Assembly: GCA_949825045.1 (NCBI GenBank)
Contig: OX463807.1
Coordinates: forward strand, 10,317,501 to 10,381,500
Direction: 5' to 3'
DNA from: Argyresthia goedartella
Lineage: Eukaryota; Arthropoda; Insecta; Lepidoptera; Argyresthiidae
DNA: 64,000 nucleotides
The notes below the pieces were generated by a model. It did no database searches. It was not told the origin of the DNA and saw only the letters and a list, made by a program, of their open reading frames with translations. This document shows, in pieces, positions 1-11,212 of the stretch; the first letter of the stretch is position 1; each line of letters opens with the position of its first letter. The position numbers were made by a program, and so were the translations under genes.

Positions 1-1326
1 CGGTGCGTCTTTTGCAGAAATATTTTCTCATTGTCTGTCCCAGAATGATTTTCAGATAGTTCTTTAACGTGACCTCGATGTCATCGACCTTGACCTTGAT
101 CTTTTGTGCATTTTTTGCAGATAATATTTGGTAGGTCAATTTAAAAAGAATAGGTTACTTTAGATAAATTTCAATTGGGTTATAGGTAAGACCTGAATGC
201 TTGAAATGGCGATTTTTAAAAAACAATAACCCGAAATTATTTCAGACGGTGCGAGAATTTTAGAGTCCCTTATAAAATAATGCATAGGAAAAAATAGCAA
301 AAGCATCTGAACCTATGGTCCTTCCCAGTGGCATTAAAACTAGCTTGTAGGCTCGGGGTAGGTAGGACTATTAGGTCCTATAATTGACAGGCATCACCTG
401 GAGTACTGAAGATTTTATTGTGGAAGAACAACATATTTATCGTTATTTTTTAAACTTTTTAAAACATTGTTGGCCGGCTGACCCAGCGGAAGAGTGTACT
501 TGGGCTATTCTCATACTACGTTCTTTGGATGTAGCTATAGCGGGGTAGGTAACATGTAGTAAATATTCGATCCTAAGGTTTAATCAATTCAAGATGAATC
601 ATTTATTATTGAATCTTATTTACCGTGACAAAAGCTCCTGAGAGCCACATAAGTTCAGTTTTACTTCAGCGCCATTTCCAACTCGGAATTATGCATAATT
701 CATTTATAATTTCCCTTTGATGTACATGCCTGCTTCTCACTTTGTTGGCACAATTTTGTCAAGTGAATTATCCTGATCATAAATTATATTCTTCCTCACA
801 CTCAACAAAATGCTTTATACAAATTAAACAGTCAGAACGAATTACCCAGATACAGTCCCTTTGACGAACAAAATAAGCACATGCTAGTCAATAGGAGAAA
901 CCGGGCGAGATACTGAATATATAAGACAAACAAACACAGCGTCACATCATTTCCCGTACGGGGTGGCAGGAGCACAATAATAATAAACTCTCCAATATGG
1001 GTCACAGGGGGCTAGCCTATCCCCGCAGCTATAGAGATCAAAGGTTTCATGGTGACTCAGTATCACCTCAAATCATAGATATTTTCTGTTCTGAAGTTCG
1101 GGGTCCAAAAGAAGATCGGGAGAGGAAAAATACAATATCCTTGCCTGTGATATGCCTACACCTTTATAACGCACGCACCTTGATGTCAGATGCTGATAAT
1201 TTATATCGAGAATCTAAAATATTAATACCCAGAATTTATTTGGAAGTCACGTCTACACGTAATTGGGCACGTCCTTGCGAGTTCAAACAGCGAGCGACAA
1301 TACATCTCATAACAATCTAAGGAACG
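1..1326. other. No recognisable gene
   Basis: AT-rich sequence with no reading frame that resembles a known protein. A 107-codon open frame at 997-1320 (+) has no recognisable motif, ends just before a SINE fragment and is most likely chance. No tRNA, rRNA or clear repeat boundary is seen. Confidence 0.6.
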
Positions 1327-1441
1327 ATGAAACATAAAAACATAAACATTTTTATACATTTATATACAGGCACATACATTGCTTCTGACTCCACACAGGG
1401 TATCTTATACCCTGTGTCGTGGGAACCAGATACAGCTTAAG
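1327..1441 (-). repeat. SINE family B, 3' fragment
   Basis: On the minus strand this reads as the 3' half of the SINE seen complete at 63720-63968 and 62985-63195: the block around CACAGGGTAT, the GGGGCCAGAAGCAATGT-like core (here diverged) and a tail rich in TTTATGTTTA-type repeats. The tRNA-like head is absent, so the copy is 5' truncated at about 1441. A perfect little hairpin, CACAGGGTAT - ctt - ATACCCTGTG, lies at about 1396-1418 within the copy; the full-length copies carry only its first arm. Confidence 0.8.
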
Positions 1442-1744
1442 ATACTATCTTATCACCTAGTATGTATCCCCACATCGCTGGCCAAAATACTGTAATTAAA
1501 TTCCTAAAATGTTGCCTTATTTTTAGAAACAACAAATTTGATAATAATCATTAATGCTCAACTTATACATTAAGGTATACTTACAATAACTGTTGTGCAC
1601 CGTATTATACCCTTTAGCTAGTAGTAGCATAAGTAGGAAAATAGGAAGTCAGATTATGCGAGACGAGACAAATTTAATTTCCTTTCACAACCTTATTTCA
1701 TCAGACGAGTTATGGTTTCGATTTAATATTATATTATAAGTGTA

Positions 1745-1842
1745 TCCCATTAATGTCCCTACTGGGGGGCACAGGCCTTAACCCGGCAACGAAGATTAAG
1801 CCATACTCCATCACGCTGGCTCAGTGCGGGTTGATTTAATAT
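1745..1842 (-). repeat. Short interspersed repeat D, minus copy
   Basis: The reverse complement matches the plus-strand copy at about 3285-3392. Shared blocks include CTGAGCCAGCGTG, the ATGGCTTAA block and the end TAGGGACATTAATGGG. No promoter boxes or coding capacity are visible, so the class is undetermined; the phrase is of a kind dispersed in lepidopteran genomes (recollection, not tested). The flanks at 1442-1744 and 1843-2179 hold nothing I recognise. Confidence 0.65.
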
Positions 1843-2179
1843 AAAATAAATAATATTACAAGAATCATTTTCAAAATAATATAACTGTACTAAACTAGCG
1901 GAAAGCTCAGCTTTGTAAGGGCTCGCGAGTTGTTTTTACTTAGTGAGTACAGTTATTAATTTTGGCCTCTAAATTTTATTTTTTGTTTGATTAGAGATTA
2001 TGTAATATATTTAAGTTACATGGGTCAGGACGTAGTTTTTGCCACATTTTGTAACCCTAACCTACTTTTAAAAAAACTAAAATACTTCTTGATCATTTTT
2101 CAATCACAACATTGTATTCCCTAAAAAATGGTGATCCACGGACACTAAAAATATATGAATCAGAATACCTAAATCTAAA

Positions 2180-2306
2180 ACATCGAAATTCAAAAAACCT
2201 AAAGTCCTACGTCCCGAAGTCCAAAATCCCGAAACTCAAAATGTCAATGTCCAAATGACCGAAATTGGGAAATCCCAAAAGTACGAAATCCCGTTAGTAC
2301 TAAATT
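2180..2306. repeat. Degenerate short-period repeat (CCCGAAA-type)
   Basis: A run of about 125 bases in which short phrases such as GTCCCGAAGTCC, ATCCCGAAACTC, GACCGAAATTG and ACGAAATCCCG recur about every 11 to 14 bases with many changes. It is a diverged simple tandem array; no function can be read from it. Confidence 0.6.
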
Positions 2307-2314
2307 TTAATTTG

Positions 2315-2510
2315 TTTTTGTTGTTCTTTATGTTCAACCTAACACGAAGAATAAAGAGGGCTTCGCTTCGCTATTCCCATTTACCCTTTACCTAAGCTAC
2401 CGCAGTGTTTTCCCTGACATCAAAAAAATACTGATTTGCACAACAAATATCAGGGAAAACACTGCGATAGCTTAGGTGAAGGGTAAAGGGGGTGAGCGGA
2501 GCGAAACTAA
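2315..2510. repeat. Fold-back repeat with ~60-bp arms
   Basis: The left arm (about 2359-2420, from GCTTCGCTTCGC to GTGTTTTCCCTGA) pairs with the right arm (about 2448-2506, TCAGGGAAAACACTGC to GAGCGGAGCG) with few mismatches around a ~28-base loop. The leading phrase GTTCAACCTAACACGAAG and the left arm recur once at 62620-62705, so this is a dispersed family. It could fold into a long hairpin RNA if transcribed. Open frames across it (2392-2616 minus, 2492-2698 plus) are low-complexity and not credible proteins. Confidence 0.75.
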
Positions 2511-3262
2511 AAAGTATGAATCCTGAAAAATATTCAGACATTAAAAAGAAAACTAACATAAGAGCAACGAAAGCAAACAAAAAAAAACAATTACTGATGC
2601 ACAAAAACAAGAACACATGTAGTCACAGAAAAAAAGAGTCTTCGATAGACTGGCCTACAGTCCAGTCAACATCCAATAAACAATCTGCCATTAAATAACC
2701 ATACCAATATATAACAATGATTTTTGTTTAAGGGTACTGCCAGAGGCAACACGCGATTGTGTCCTCTGACAGTATCCATTACAATTAAGATAGACTCATA
2801 CCTCATACGCAGAATTTAAGCATTGGGTTACCCTCCTTGTTTGAAAGTGTACTGAGGATCCCTTTGGAAATGCCGAATAACCCGTCAAAAAAATTAACGT
2901 CGCCTTTACGCTATTTGTGGAAAAATCTACGTACGGTTTCTCTGTTTTACCTCCTCCGTCCTAGCGCCTCCATTTAGGTACATTATTATGTTATAGACAA
3001 TATCATTACCGTCCAATGATATTGTAACTAAAAGTTTACCCATATTCGGTTAATTTTCTTTTTTGAGATACATTTCTAAATGCCAGTGGTTTTTTTAAGA
3101 GCTCCTTGTTCTAATGGGTTTCAAGCTTGCTTCTCGCACTTGAGATGCAGGTTCAAATTCTGACCGTGTAACAATGAAATAATTAATTTATCTTAAGTAT
3201 ATTATCCAATAATTTTCAGTGTTTCGGATGACACGTTAAGCAGTAGGTCCCGGCGTATATCG
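2511..3262. other. No recognisable gene
   Basis: AT-rich unique-looking sequence. I see no protein motif, RNA gene or clear repeat edge. Confidence 0.5.
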
Positions 3263-3284
3263 CTTTGTGATAGTGGTCGTAAAA

Positions 3285-3392
3285 CCCCTCCATCAAACCG
3301 CGCTGAGCCAGCGTGGTGGAATATGGCTTAAACTTTCTCGTATCCGGGTAAAGGCGTGTGCCCTTCGGTAGGGACATTAATGGGCTATATTT
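3285..3392 (+). repeat. Short interspersed repeat D, plus copy
   Basis: Inverted partner of the copy at 1745-1842, reading from the CGCGCTGAGCCAGCGTGGTG block to GTAGGGACATTAATGGGC, then a TTTATTTATTTTTATTT stretch that looks like a retroposed tail. This suggests a retroposon whose 3' end is here. The two copies are about 1.4 kb apart in opposite orientation. Confidence 0.65.
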
Positions 3393-3396
3393 ATTT

Positions 3397-4280
3397 ATTT
3401 TTATTTCTGAAAAGGTGCATTTGCGTGTAGAATGCTTCTTAACCCGTCCTATGTAACGATGAATGCATAATGCAGTGAAATAAGTGTAGCCAACAAAGAC
3501 AGTAAAAGTATTATTTCCGAAACCCAGTCCCAGTAGTTGTTTGAAGTAAATCCTTGTGGTTTCATTTGGCCTAGTTTATTTTTCTTAATTGATGATAGCC
3601 AATTAAAGTCGAAGTCAGTTCGTAAGTAAGCGTACATATTTACTTTGTTGAAACTCTCACTTAGTAGAAATAATGTCAGAAACTTAATTAATTGGTGGAC
3701 TGTTTTAGTAGTTTAAGTACCTACCTAAATAATACAGACTGGATGATTTTAAGAAATAATGTGAATTAACGTCACGCATTTCTCATATGCCATGCAAAGG
3801 CACAGATTGGTACACTCAAAGTATCAATTTATGTTTATTGGACTACCAATAAATTGAACCATTAAACCAAAGTGAAATAAAATGTTATGGTATTTCTTTA
3901 ACATAAAAATAGTGACAACAATTTGACGGCCAAATAGCAACATCTTACGATATTTCCTGATCGCGCCCTTTCATCCTTTGGTATGTTTATTACCGTTTTA
4001 CTATCTAATTGCACGAAAATATCTTTTTAGGGTCAACCGTTTCGTCTCTACTTTTCACGGATTTAAGACTATCAGAAACGTGGCAGGATTTTGGGACCGA
4101 CGTTGTCGAATATCATCCCCGGATGAAAAACAAATTCGTGTAACATGAGCGTTAGGCTGGTCCTGCTTACGCAGAAATGTGTTTTGAATCACTTGATGAA
4201 CGGACCGAACCGGCAAACATATGCCCCTGCCACCCCTTGTGGAAAAAAAGAATGTTAATATGATATGTATGGAATTGACG
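3397..4280. other. No recognisable gene
   Basis: AT-rich sequence. Open frames at 3449-3637 (-) and 4055-4309 (-) have no recognisable domains, and the latter runs into the SINE tail that follows. No RNA gene seen. Confidence 0.5.
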
Positions 4281-4528
4281 AATAAATATTGTAGGACATT
4301 CTTACACAAAATCTAACGAGGCCCATAGTAAGCTCAATAAAGTTTGTGGTATGGGTATTAGACGACGATAAATTTTGATAAAGATAAATACTTATCTAAA
4401 TACATAGAAAACATCCAAGACTAAGAAACAAATGTTCATGAACAACACACAAATATTTGCCCTTACCGGGATTTGAACCCAGGACCGTCAGCTTCGTGAC
4501 ACGGTTAAGAAGGCAGTGCTTGCCGTCT
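4281..4528 (-). repeat. SINE family C (tRNA-derived)
   Basis: On the minus strand there is a tRNA-like head with a pol III B box GGTTCAAATCC (complement at 4469-4479), a body with TACCCATACCACAAAC and GAGCTTACTATGGG, and a 3' end of the form GTGTAAGAATGTCCTACAAT followed by ATTTATT. The head and this ending are familiar from SINEs widespread in Lepidoptera (recollection). The 5' limit, near 4528, abuts the CR1-like element, so one inserted at the edge of the other. Confidence 0.75.
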
Positions 4529-4681
4529 CCTCAAAAGCTGTGGGTGACGACAGTATCTGCTCGAGAATGATAAACAGCATCCTTGATTTCCTCCTACCTG
4601 CCATTACACACATTGCTAACTTCTCTCTATCTCAGTGTTCTTTTCCTAATGTGTGGAAAAAGGCGTTAGTTATCCCTCTTC

Positions 4682-4689
4682 CCAAAACC
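4682..4689 (+). repeat. Target-site duplication CCAAAACC, left copy
   Basis: Exact match to 5392-5399. Deleting one copy plus 4690-5391 joins the flanking reverse transcriptase in frame (PLPKT|SNPSS), which fixes both insertion edges. Eight bases is the usual duplication size for P and hAT transposons. Confidence 0.85.
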
Positions 4690-5391
4690 AGGCCTGGGAC
4701 ACTCCGCAACTTACCTACAAAGCTACAAGTACATAGGCGTCTCCGACGCACCTCGCCAGCGGGAAAAGATTTAGTAGGCTGAAAACCGGCAAGCGGTATG
4801 CGCGTGTTCGCTCTCGCGCCCCCCGCCGCCGCGCGCCGCTACCCGCGTGTAGTTTAAAAATAATGGTTATTCGCTATTGCATCTCATATGGATGCCTAAA
4901 TAATTCTAAAAATAAAAGCCTGACGTTTTTGTCACTTCCGAAAGGTAAGGAAACGTACCTATTTATACTAGGTAATTACGTGCCTACTACTCAACCAAAC
5001 TATCTCAAGACGAATGTCAGGCATCTTCTGGTCACTATCCTACTGACTTTCGATAGGATTTCTGGCCATTATGTAAAAGGTTAGGTAGGTACCTATACTA
5101 CGTATATTATAAATGTTATTCACAAATCTAGTAATAGTAAGTGGTTCGTAGTTAGTAAGTAAATATTCAGTTTTATTTGTGACAAGAGACAACCCTTAGT
5201 TTCACGTGCCGCTTCAGACGAGGATAGCGTTACGCGGCAGAAAGAGAGGCAACTTTTAGGTAAGTAATCGAAGTGCGGGCGCAGCGCTACACAGCATGAA
5301 TTGTACTTTGTTGCGTTGTAGCAAGGGTCGCTTTTTAGTTGAACGTGTATGTACAGTGTCCAATCTGTTCCTAACTCTTTATTAATCTGTG
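4690..5391 (+). mobile_element. 702-bp insertion carrying a THAP-like exon
   Basis: Bounded by exact 8-bp duplications (4682-4689, 5392-5399) inside the CR1-like RT. It holds a GC-rich stretch (4795-4850) followed by a short open frame with a THAP-like zinc-finger start. The ends read AGGCCTGGG... and ...TTAATCTGTG; I see no convincing terminal inverted repeat, only a weak similarity (GGGACACTCC near the left end, complement of TTGGACACTG near the right). With the 8-bp duplication and the THAP motif, a short non-autonomous P-superfamily element is the best reading; hAT or a captured gene fragment remain possible. Confidence 0.55.
4863..5084 (+). pseudogene. THAP-like zinc-finger exon (partial)
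   Basis: A 73-codon frame whose first 27 residues fit the start of a THAP (C2CH) DNA-binding domain: near-N-terminal Cys6 and Cys11 (C-x4-C), CLNN, then TFLSLPK in the place of the usual F-x-x-F/L-P block. A strong splice donor, AAAG|GTAAGG, follows at about 4944, so the rest of the frame is probably intronic. The later C-x2-H pair is not present. THAP domains bind transposon ends in P elements and DNA in many animal nuclear proteins. Only about a third of the domain is seen, so the call rests on motif spacing and on the 8-bp duplication of its carrier. Confidence 0.5.
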
Positions 5392-7064
5392 CCAAAACCT
5401 CAAATCCATCTTCATTTAAAGATTATCGTCCAATATCTATCCTGCCTTTCCTTTCCAAAGTCCTTGAATCGATTGTCCACACTCAACTCTCTTCCTATCT
5501 TTCCTCTAACAGGCTGTTGAATCAATTCCAGTCCGGATTCAGGCCGGGACATAGTACCGTCTCGGCCTTACTTAAAGTGACCGATGACATTGAATCGGCA
5601 ATGGATATCAAGCAGATATCAAGCAGTGCTAGCGTTACTAGACTTTAGCAGTGCCTTTAACTGTGTTGATTTTGACATCCTCGTTGAGATACTGAAGTCC
5701 CTGAATGTCTGCTCGGCCGCTGCCAGCTGGTTCGGCTCCTACCTGAGAGGTCTTCAGCAGCGTATTAGGTTCGAGGAGACTTCCACGGAGTGGTGCGACC
5801 TTTCTTCTGGAGTTCCTCAGGGTGGTATTCTTTCCCCTCTTCTTTTCTCCGTCTTCATCAATTCCATTTCGGATGCCATTTCTTCTTCTTACCATCTTTA
5901 TGCCGATGATCTGCAAATCTACCGCCATTTCTCTCCAAGTGATATGATTTCTTCTGTGGGTGCATTAAATGCCGATCTCGAGAACATCAGGGGCTGGGCT
6001 CTGTCTCATGGACTACTTGTCAATCCCAATAAGTCGCAAGCCATGACTGTCGGCTCCAGACACTCCCATAGTGTGTTACAGCATCTGCCTCTTGTTCCTG
6101 TAACTTATGATGGAACCATAATTCCGTACAGTAAGCAAAAAATCTAGGAGTTATCTTTGACAATCAGCTTTCATGGTCTGCTCACGTCTGCGAAGTTAGT
6201 AGACGAGTCTTTGCCACATTTCACTCCCTCAGGCGCCTTCAAAACTTTCTGCCACGTCATACTAAAATTACTCTGGCCCAGTCTCTTCTCCTTCCTCTCA
6301 TTGATTACGCAGATGTCAGCTGGATCAGCGCGAACGAAGGGCAACTGAACAATCTCGAGCGACTTCAAAATCTCGGGATTCGGTTTGTCTTCGGGCTGCG
6401 TAAGTATGACCATGTCTCCCAGTATCGTAGGGAACTGCAGTGGCTTCCAATTCGTCTGCTCCGGGATACCCATGTTCTCATTCTACTCTTCAATATTCTG
6501 CACAACCCTCGCTACCCCAGCTTCCTGCGTGATCGGTTTGATTTTCTTTCTTCGGATAGGTCTCGGAGATCAAACACTCGGTCGCTGCTTGCAACTCCTC
6601 AACACAACTCAGTCGCATATGGGCAAGGATTCAGGATCAGTGCTATCAGGCTCTGGAACAAGCTCCCCAGTGCCATCAGGGACAGTCCGTCACTTAACAT
6701 TTTTAAGATTCACTTGAAAGATCATTACCTCTCTCTTCCATAGTATGTATATATAATTTGTATGTGTATGTTATGTATGTATATAACTTGTATGTGTATG
6801 ATATGTATGTATGTATATAATATTATATAAATTAGGTGTAGTAGTAGTATTAGGTATATGTACCTACTTATATTATTATTGTGTATGAATTATTTTGTTG
6901 TGCAAATAGGTTTTACTCTCACAATCCACTTTCCTTTCCTATCTGGGTTTGCTGGTAGAAATCTCTTTTATAGAGATAAACGCGCCTCTTGTACATATAT
7001 CTTTCTTTGTATATCTCTGTATGTTTGTTTTGTGCAATAAAGTATTCATTCATTCATTCATTCT

Positions 7065-9130
7065 TCGTAGGCAGGGTCACTACCTGCTAGGCTTAACCGG
7101 TTCGACGAATCCCGCAAGTTGTTGGGTAGCCGATGTACGATTACAGGACTTTTTTCACTATTCACTCAGATGTTTCTATGGGTCTGATGACCAATTTCCT
7201 GTCCTGGCAAATGTAAAAAATACGGCGTGTCTAGGTTGGCCACCTCCGAACTGCTTACCACAGAGAACATTATTATTCTTGATACTGCAAACCTCTACAT
7301 TCGAGAAGAGCATATACATCTTGGCAGGGCTAGAAACAGCTAGTGTCTTTCCAATCTTGGGCAAAACCACACAAGTACATAGAATTACACCAGCTCACAT
7401 TACTCTATTATATTAGGCACACTAGCGTCTTAGCATATTGTCAAAAGTATATAACGGTAAGTGTTTGTAAAAGGCACGCAGGCATGTCAAAAATAAAGTT
7501 GGTCTGATGGAATCGGTTTTGTAGTGAATATTGTTCAGAATAATGGCCCTAACCACAGAATACATTATATGGCCCTAACACCCCTTTCAAAAACTACACC
7601 TTTCTGTTGCTCCCTATATATTCTGCATGTATATAATAAGAATTCATATGTCTTTATGTAATTTGTGCAGAGATTTAGAACTGTTTCCGTAATGCTGTGA
7701 CAATTAACATAAATAAATAAATAATTCTACCATGTCTCCTATCTGATATCATTGCCTACACGCGGAGCCCACATGAACGTGGCATGCATGCAATATTTTT
7801 GCGCGTAAAGAACGACAAAAGTGTAAAGCATGACAACTGACGTTATGCTAACGCTCCTGGAGTACAGCGAAGGCCGCAGATTGCGTCATCTACAGCAGAG
7901 TTTTATTTTATCGAGTCGTCAATTCAGCTTTGGATACACTAGACACCGATTGAATAAGGACTGACTGTTTCTGATTGCGGAACAACATGCAACATTAGTA
8001 TGACACTCGCCCAGTTTATATTAAGCCCCAAAAATGTTGAGGGACACTTGTAGAAACATTTTGAGACCACGTGGATATGCGTAGATTTTTGTTGCTTGAT
8101 TAAATTTGTCCCCTACCCTAGTGCAGAGGTTGGCAACTCCCGCATGCTGCATATCCAGTGTTTTATCAAAATTTATTACTCGATCTTGGTACGGAATCCT
8201 TTATCTGAGCGTCCAACTCGCACTTGACATTTTTTATTTATTTATGAACACAGTTGATCGATTTAGCCTTGAGGATTTGGTATAGCTAAATAGAAAGGAG
8301 TATATCTATTCTCACTCTATTTCATTTCTCTTTTGGTAACTATCTAGTTACAAATAGAGATTTAATTAAATATAATAGGATCGACGGGTCGTGGATTTAC
8401 AGAACACCTTGGTATTGATTTGTCACATTCTCACTACACGAGAACTCCCCTGGTCTTCGGATGTTCAATAGGTTAGCTGGCTATATAGGCAGGTTATAGG
8501 CAGGGACCAGGCAGGATGTAGGAAGGTCGGATGGTAGTATGGTTGTTGTGAAGTACAGAGCCGGTAACTAGGAACGTCGAAGTATAGGTCCAGGAGGTAC
8601 GAAGTTGGATTCCAATTCTACTGCTATTCATCATCGCAGCCACGCAGAGAAAGCGGGAGGCTATGATGAAGCACTTGCCATGGAGGACATTGCAGTAGGG
8701 AGAGAAGAGAACTATCGACACATAAATAGATAAATACCAGCAAACGTAATAAAAATATTAGAGAAATGAAGAACAACACTTTGAGCCAGCTACTTAGGAG
8801 ATACTAACTATATGGAGATAGACTCAAGTGAATAAGAACCGCATGTTACACGGAATATGCTTTATTTCACGATATTGTGTTTGCTTGCCAATGGTGGCCG
8901 ATCGATACCCTAGGCCCTTGTATATCCCACCCGTACCGCGCGCCTCCGTGAACACATTACAGAGGCACTGTCCAGAAAATTACCCATACATATTCCGAGG
9001 GACACTCTTTAAATCTGTGAACAAATTGAGTGGGCACGAGTTTTATTGCATTTTAAAACATTGTGAATGAGAAAAGCTGCCGTACCAAACGTACTGAGAG
9101 AAAATTGTTTGCTAGAATTGCAATGTTTTT
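7065..9130. other. No recognisable gene; one possible retroposon tail
   Basis: No credible coding region. The open frames at 6949-7416, 8494-8721 and 8828-9070 lack known motifs. At about 7704-7722 an (AAAT)n run ends a stretch that could be the 3' tail of a retroposon, but nothing upstream identifies it. Confidence 0.5.
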
Positions 9131-9668
9131 TTGATCTTTACAAAAATGTAAATTCAACAAAGTTTTATTATTAAATACTAATGTTTATTATTTAAACCTA
9201 TGGTCGTTAAGTAGAAACAGCAAATACGTTTTAGTAAACACGATTTTTGTAATGTTAACATACAATATTATTAATATGCATGTGACGTTATATCGATCAC
9301 AAGAAAAGTATTTATTTCTACAAATATATTTATTTCTATAAATTTATTTTATAATAAATACTAAAAATTACAAAACAAATTAAATAGCTAAAACTGCATA
9401 GCAAAAATAGTAGAGGCAGGCATTTTTTACAAAAAATAATGTTATATTCAATAAAGTTACTATTATTTACAACAAAAAGGTTTTGTGAATCTTTATTCAT
9501 GCTTTATTAGTTCAAACAAACCCTTTTGTAATTCCGATTAAAGCAACTATTTTCAAATAAACTGATTTCCAATCCATACAAACGAACTACTATTTTTCTC
9601 AAAAAAGGTACTAGTTTTAACAAAACTGTTCTATTGTTCCAACAAATAATCTACTATTTCCAACAAAA
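9130..9668. repeat. Degenerate A/T-rich repeat array (left of Tc1)
   Basis: Phrases like CTATTTTCAAATAAACT, CTACTATTTTTCTC, TTTTAACAAAACTG, TTCCAACAAATAATC and CTATTTCCAACAAAATA recur at roughly 25 to 35-base spacing. The pattern resumes on the far side of the Tc1 element (11213-11265: TTTTCGACAAAAC, TTCCTACAAATAAACC), so the transposon landed inside the array. This is a diverged minisatellite by eye; unit length needs a self-alignment. Confidence 0.5.
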
Positions 9669-11212
9669 TACCAGAGGCAGAAAAAGTGGCCCAAAGACAA
9701 AAGCCACTCAAACATTTTTGTTGATTAAATATTGAATTAATTTTAATTGGATTATTAGGTTTATCTGTTTTTAACTTCATTTACATTAAAAGTTAGACTA
9801 AAATGCTTTTAATTAATTAAAAAACTGAAATTAATTAAAAAAACAAAATGTATGGGAAATTTTCTATAATTAAAAATTAATTTAAACTTAGATGTAACTT
9901 AATTTTAATAACGTGTGTTACCACCTCTAGCTGTAATTACAGCTTGCATATGGTCTCGCATGCTCTGCAGTATGTTTCTGAGTTCCACTTGAGGAATTTC
10001 TTCCCAAGCAGCCACGACAGCATTCCTTAGCTCACGAAGGGTCTCTGGCGGGTTAGGCAGTGCTCTGATGCGCCTTTTAAGCATGTCCCAGTCATGTTCT
10101 ATTGGGTTCATGTCTGGGCTACGTGCAGGCTATGGCAGTCTTCGAATTCTGACAGCTAACAAGTACTGTTCGACCTCGGCAGCGACGTGAGCTCTTGCAT
10201 TGTCGTGCATTAATAAGAAATCCTCTGGACCAATGCAGTCTACGAAGGGCACAACATGGTCTTGGAGGATCTCTTCGACGTACCTGGCTTCTGTCAGGCG
10301 GCGATCCACGATGACCAACTCCGTGCGGGCATCTGAACATAAGCCTCCCCAAACCATAACGGATCCACCTTGATAACTGACAGTTTGGCGCGTTGTGATG
10401 GGAAGAAAACGTTCCCCTCGTCGTCTGTACACTCTCTCACGACCATCTGGTGCTCGTAAGGCCACTCTGCATTTGTCTGTGAACAGAACTTTGCTCCACT
10501 GATCGTTCGTCCAGTTCACGTGTTCCCGGGCAAATCTTAATCGAGCAGTTATGTGCTGTCTCTCGAGCTCCGGTCCACGAGCTGGTATTTGGGCACAGAA
10601 ATCACGTTCCTCCATCCTTCTTCTTATTGTGCACTCGCTAACAATGACACCTCGTGCCGCTTGAAGCCGCCGCCTAATCTCAACAGCGGTGAGGAACCGG
10701 TTCCTCAACACAGCCAAAATAATGAAACGGTCGTCACGGGCCGAGGTGCACCTTACTCCGCCGCTCCCAGGTCGTCGTGTATAAAGACCAGTCTCCCGGT
10801 ACCTTTTAAGAGCAAACCTCAAGGTGGTTCGCGGTACATTGATAATTGAAGCCACCTCACGTTGAGTTCGTCCTTCGTCGGTTAACAACACCGCCTGAGC
10901 AACCTGATCAACTGTAAGTGGCATCTTCTAATCCTTTCTGGAATAGAAATAACCCAGAAATCAATAAAAAATCTTAAATGGAAAGATTTAATGTACAGTA
11001 AATTATAAATGAATTTTTAACTTACCTGTCTCCTGAAGGCACTAAGCAGTACTGGCACTCATTTCAAACAACAGTGAAATGAAACGCAACTTTATCTTAA
11101 ATCGCCACTTAAATGAACTAAACACATCACTTGACACCTACCCTCGTTACGTTACGTTTGTTTACGGATAAGTGACAAGTGTTTGGGTCACATTTTCTGC
11201 CGCTGAGTGTAT
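9669..11212 (-). mobile_element. Tc1-like DNA transposon, near complete
   Basis: About 1.54 kb flanked by TA on both sides (9669-9670 and 11211-11212). The terminal inverted repeats align well: left (from 9671) CAGAGGCAGAAAAAGTGGCC, right (complement, ending at 11210) CAGCGGCAGAAAATGTGACC, continuing for about 35 bases; the left end lacks two or three outermost bases. The single transposase gene fills the centre on the minus strand. Moderate TIR divergence and a stop codon show an old, inactive copy. Confidence 0.9.
9905..10924 (-). pseudogene. Tc1 transposase with one in-frame stop
   Basis: A DDE transposase that would cut and paste its element at TA. Read from 10924 it is one frame of 339 codons plus stop, the usual Tc1 length. 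Residues 1-110 form the paired helix-turn-helix DNA-binding region (GRTQREVASIINV; TIRRRMEERDF) with RRPGSGG between the halves. Catalytic residues: Asp150 in LFTDKC, Asp241 in MHDNARAH, Glu276 in NPIEHDWD, giving the DD34E spacing. Codon 265 is TAG (10130-10132) where Tc1 proteins have Trp in the LPWPARSP block, so a single TGG to TAG change cuts off the third catalytic residue. No frameshift is present. Start ATG at 10924 fits the family (MPLTVDQ). Confidence 0.92.

Larger units (their letters stand above)
4529..6716 (+). pseudogene. Reverse transcriptase of CR1-like element 1, broken
   Basis: The protein would copy element RNA at a nicked target site. Readable blocks in order: SSKAVGDD and WKKALVIPLPK (4529-4689), the insertion, then FKDYRPISILP and QSGFRPGHST (5400-5590), LLDFSSAF (catalytic Asp of motif A), SGVPQGGILSPLL (motif B) and YADDLQIY (motif C) up to 6147, and C-terminal pieces in shifted frames to 6716. 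Removing the insert restores a continuous frame across 4689/5392. A 10-base tandem duplication (GATATCAAGC-type unit, about 5604-5625) causes one frameshift; at least one more lies near 6140. The RT core residues survive but the gene cannot give one protein. Confidence 0.85.
4529..7064 (+). mobile_element. CR1/Jockey-type non-LTR element 1, decayed
   Basis: Reverse-transcriptase coding sequence from 4529 to 6716, an AT-rich 3' UTR with TATG-rich repeats (6740-6830), the phrase GTGCAATAAAG and a terminal (ATTC)n tail at about 7043-7063. It lacks endonuclease and ORF1, so it is 5' truncated. It belongs with the better preserved copy at 44071-45779 (same protein blocks and the same CAATAAAG-plus-repeat ending) but is clearly diverged. 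It is split by the insertion at 4690-5391. Confidence 0.85.

Noticed and set aside
9905..10111. Separate 68-codon gene
   Set aside because: It is the in-frame C-terminus of the Tc1 transposase after the TAG codon.
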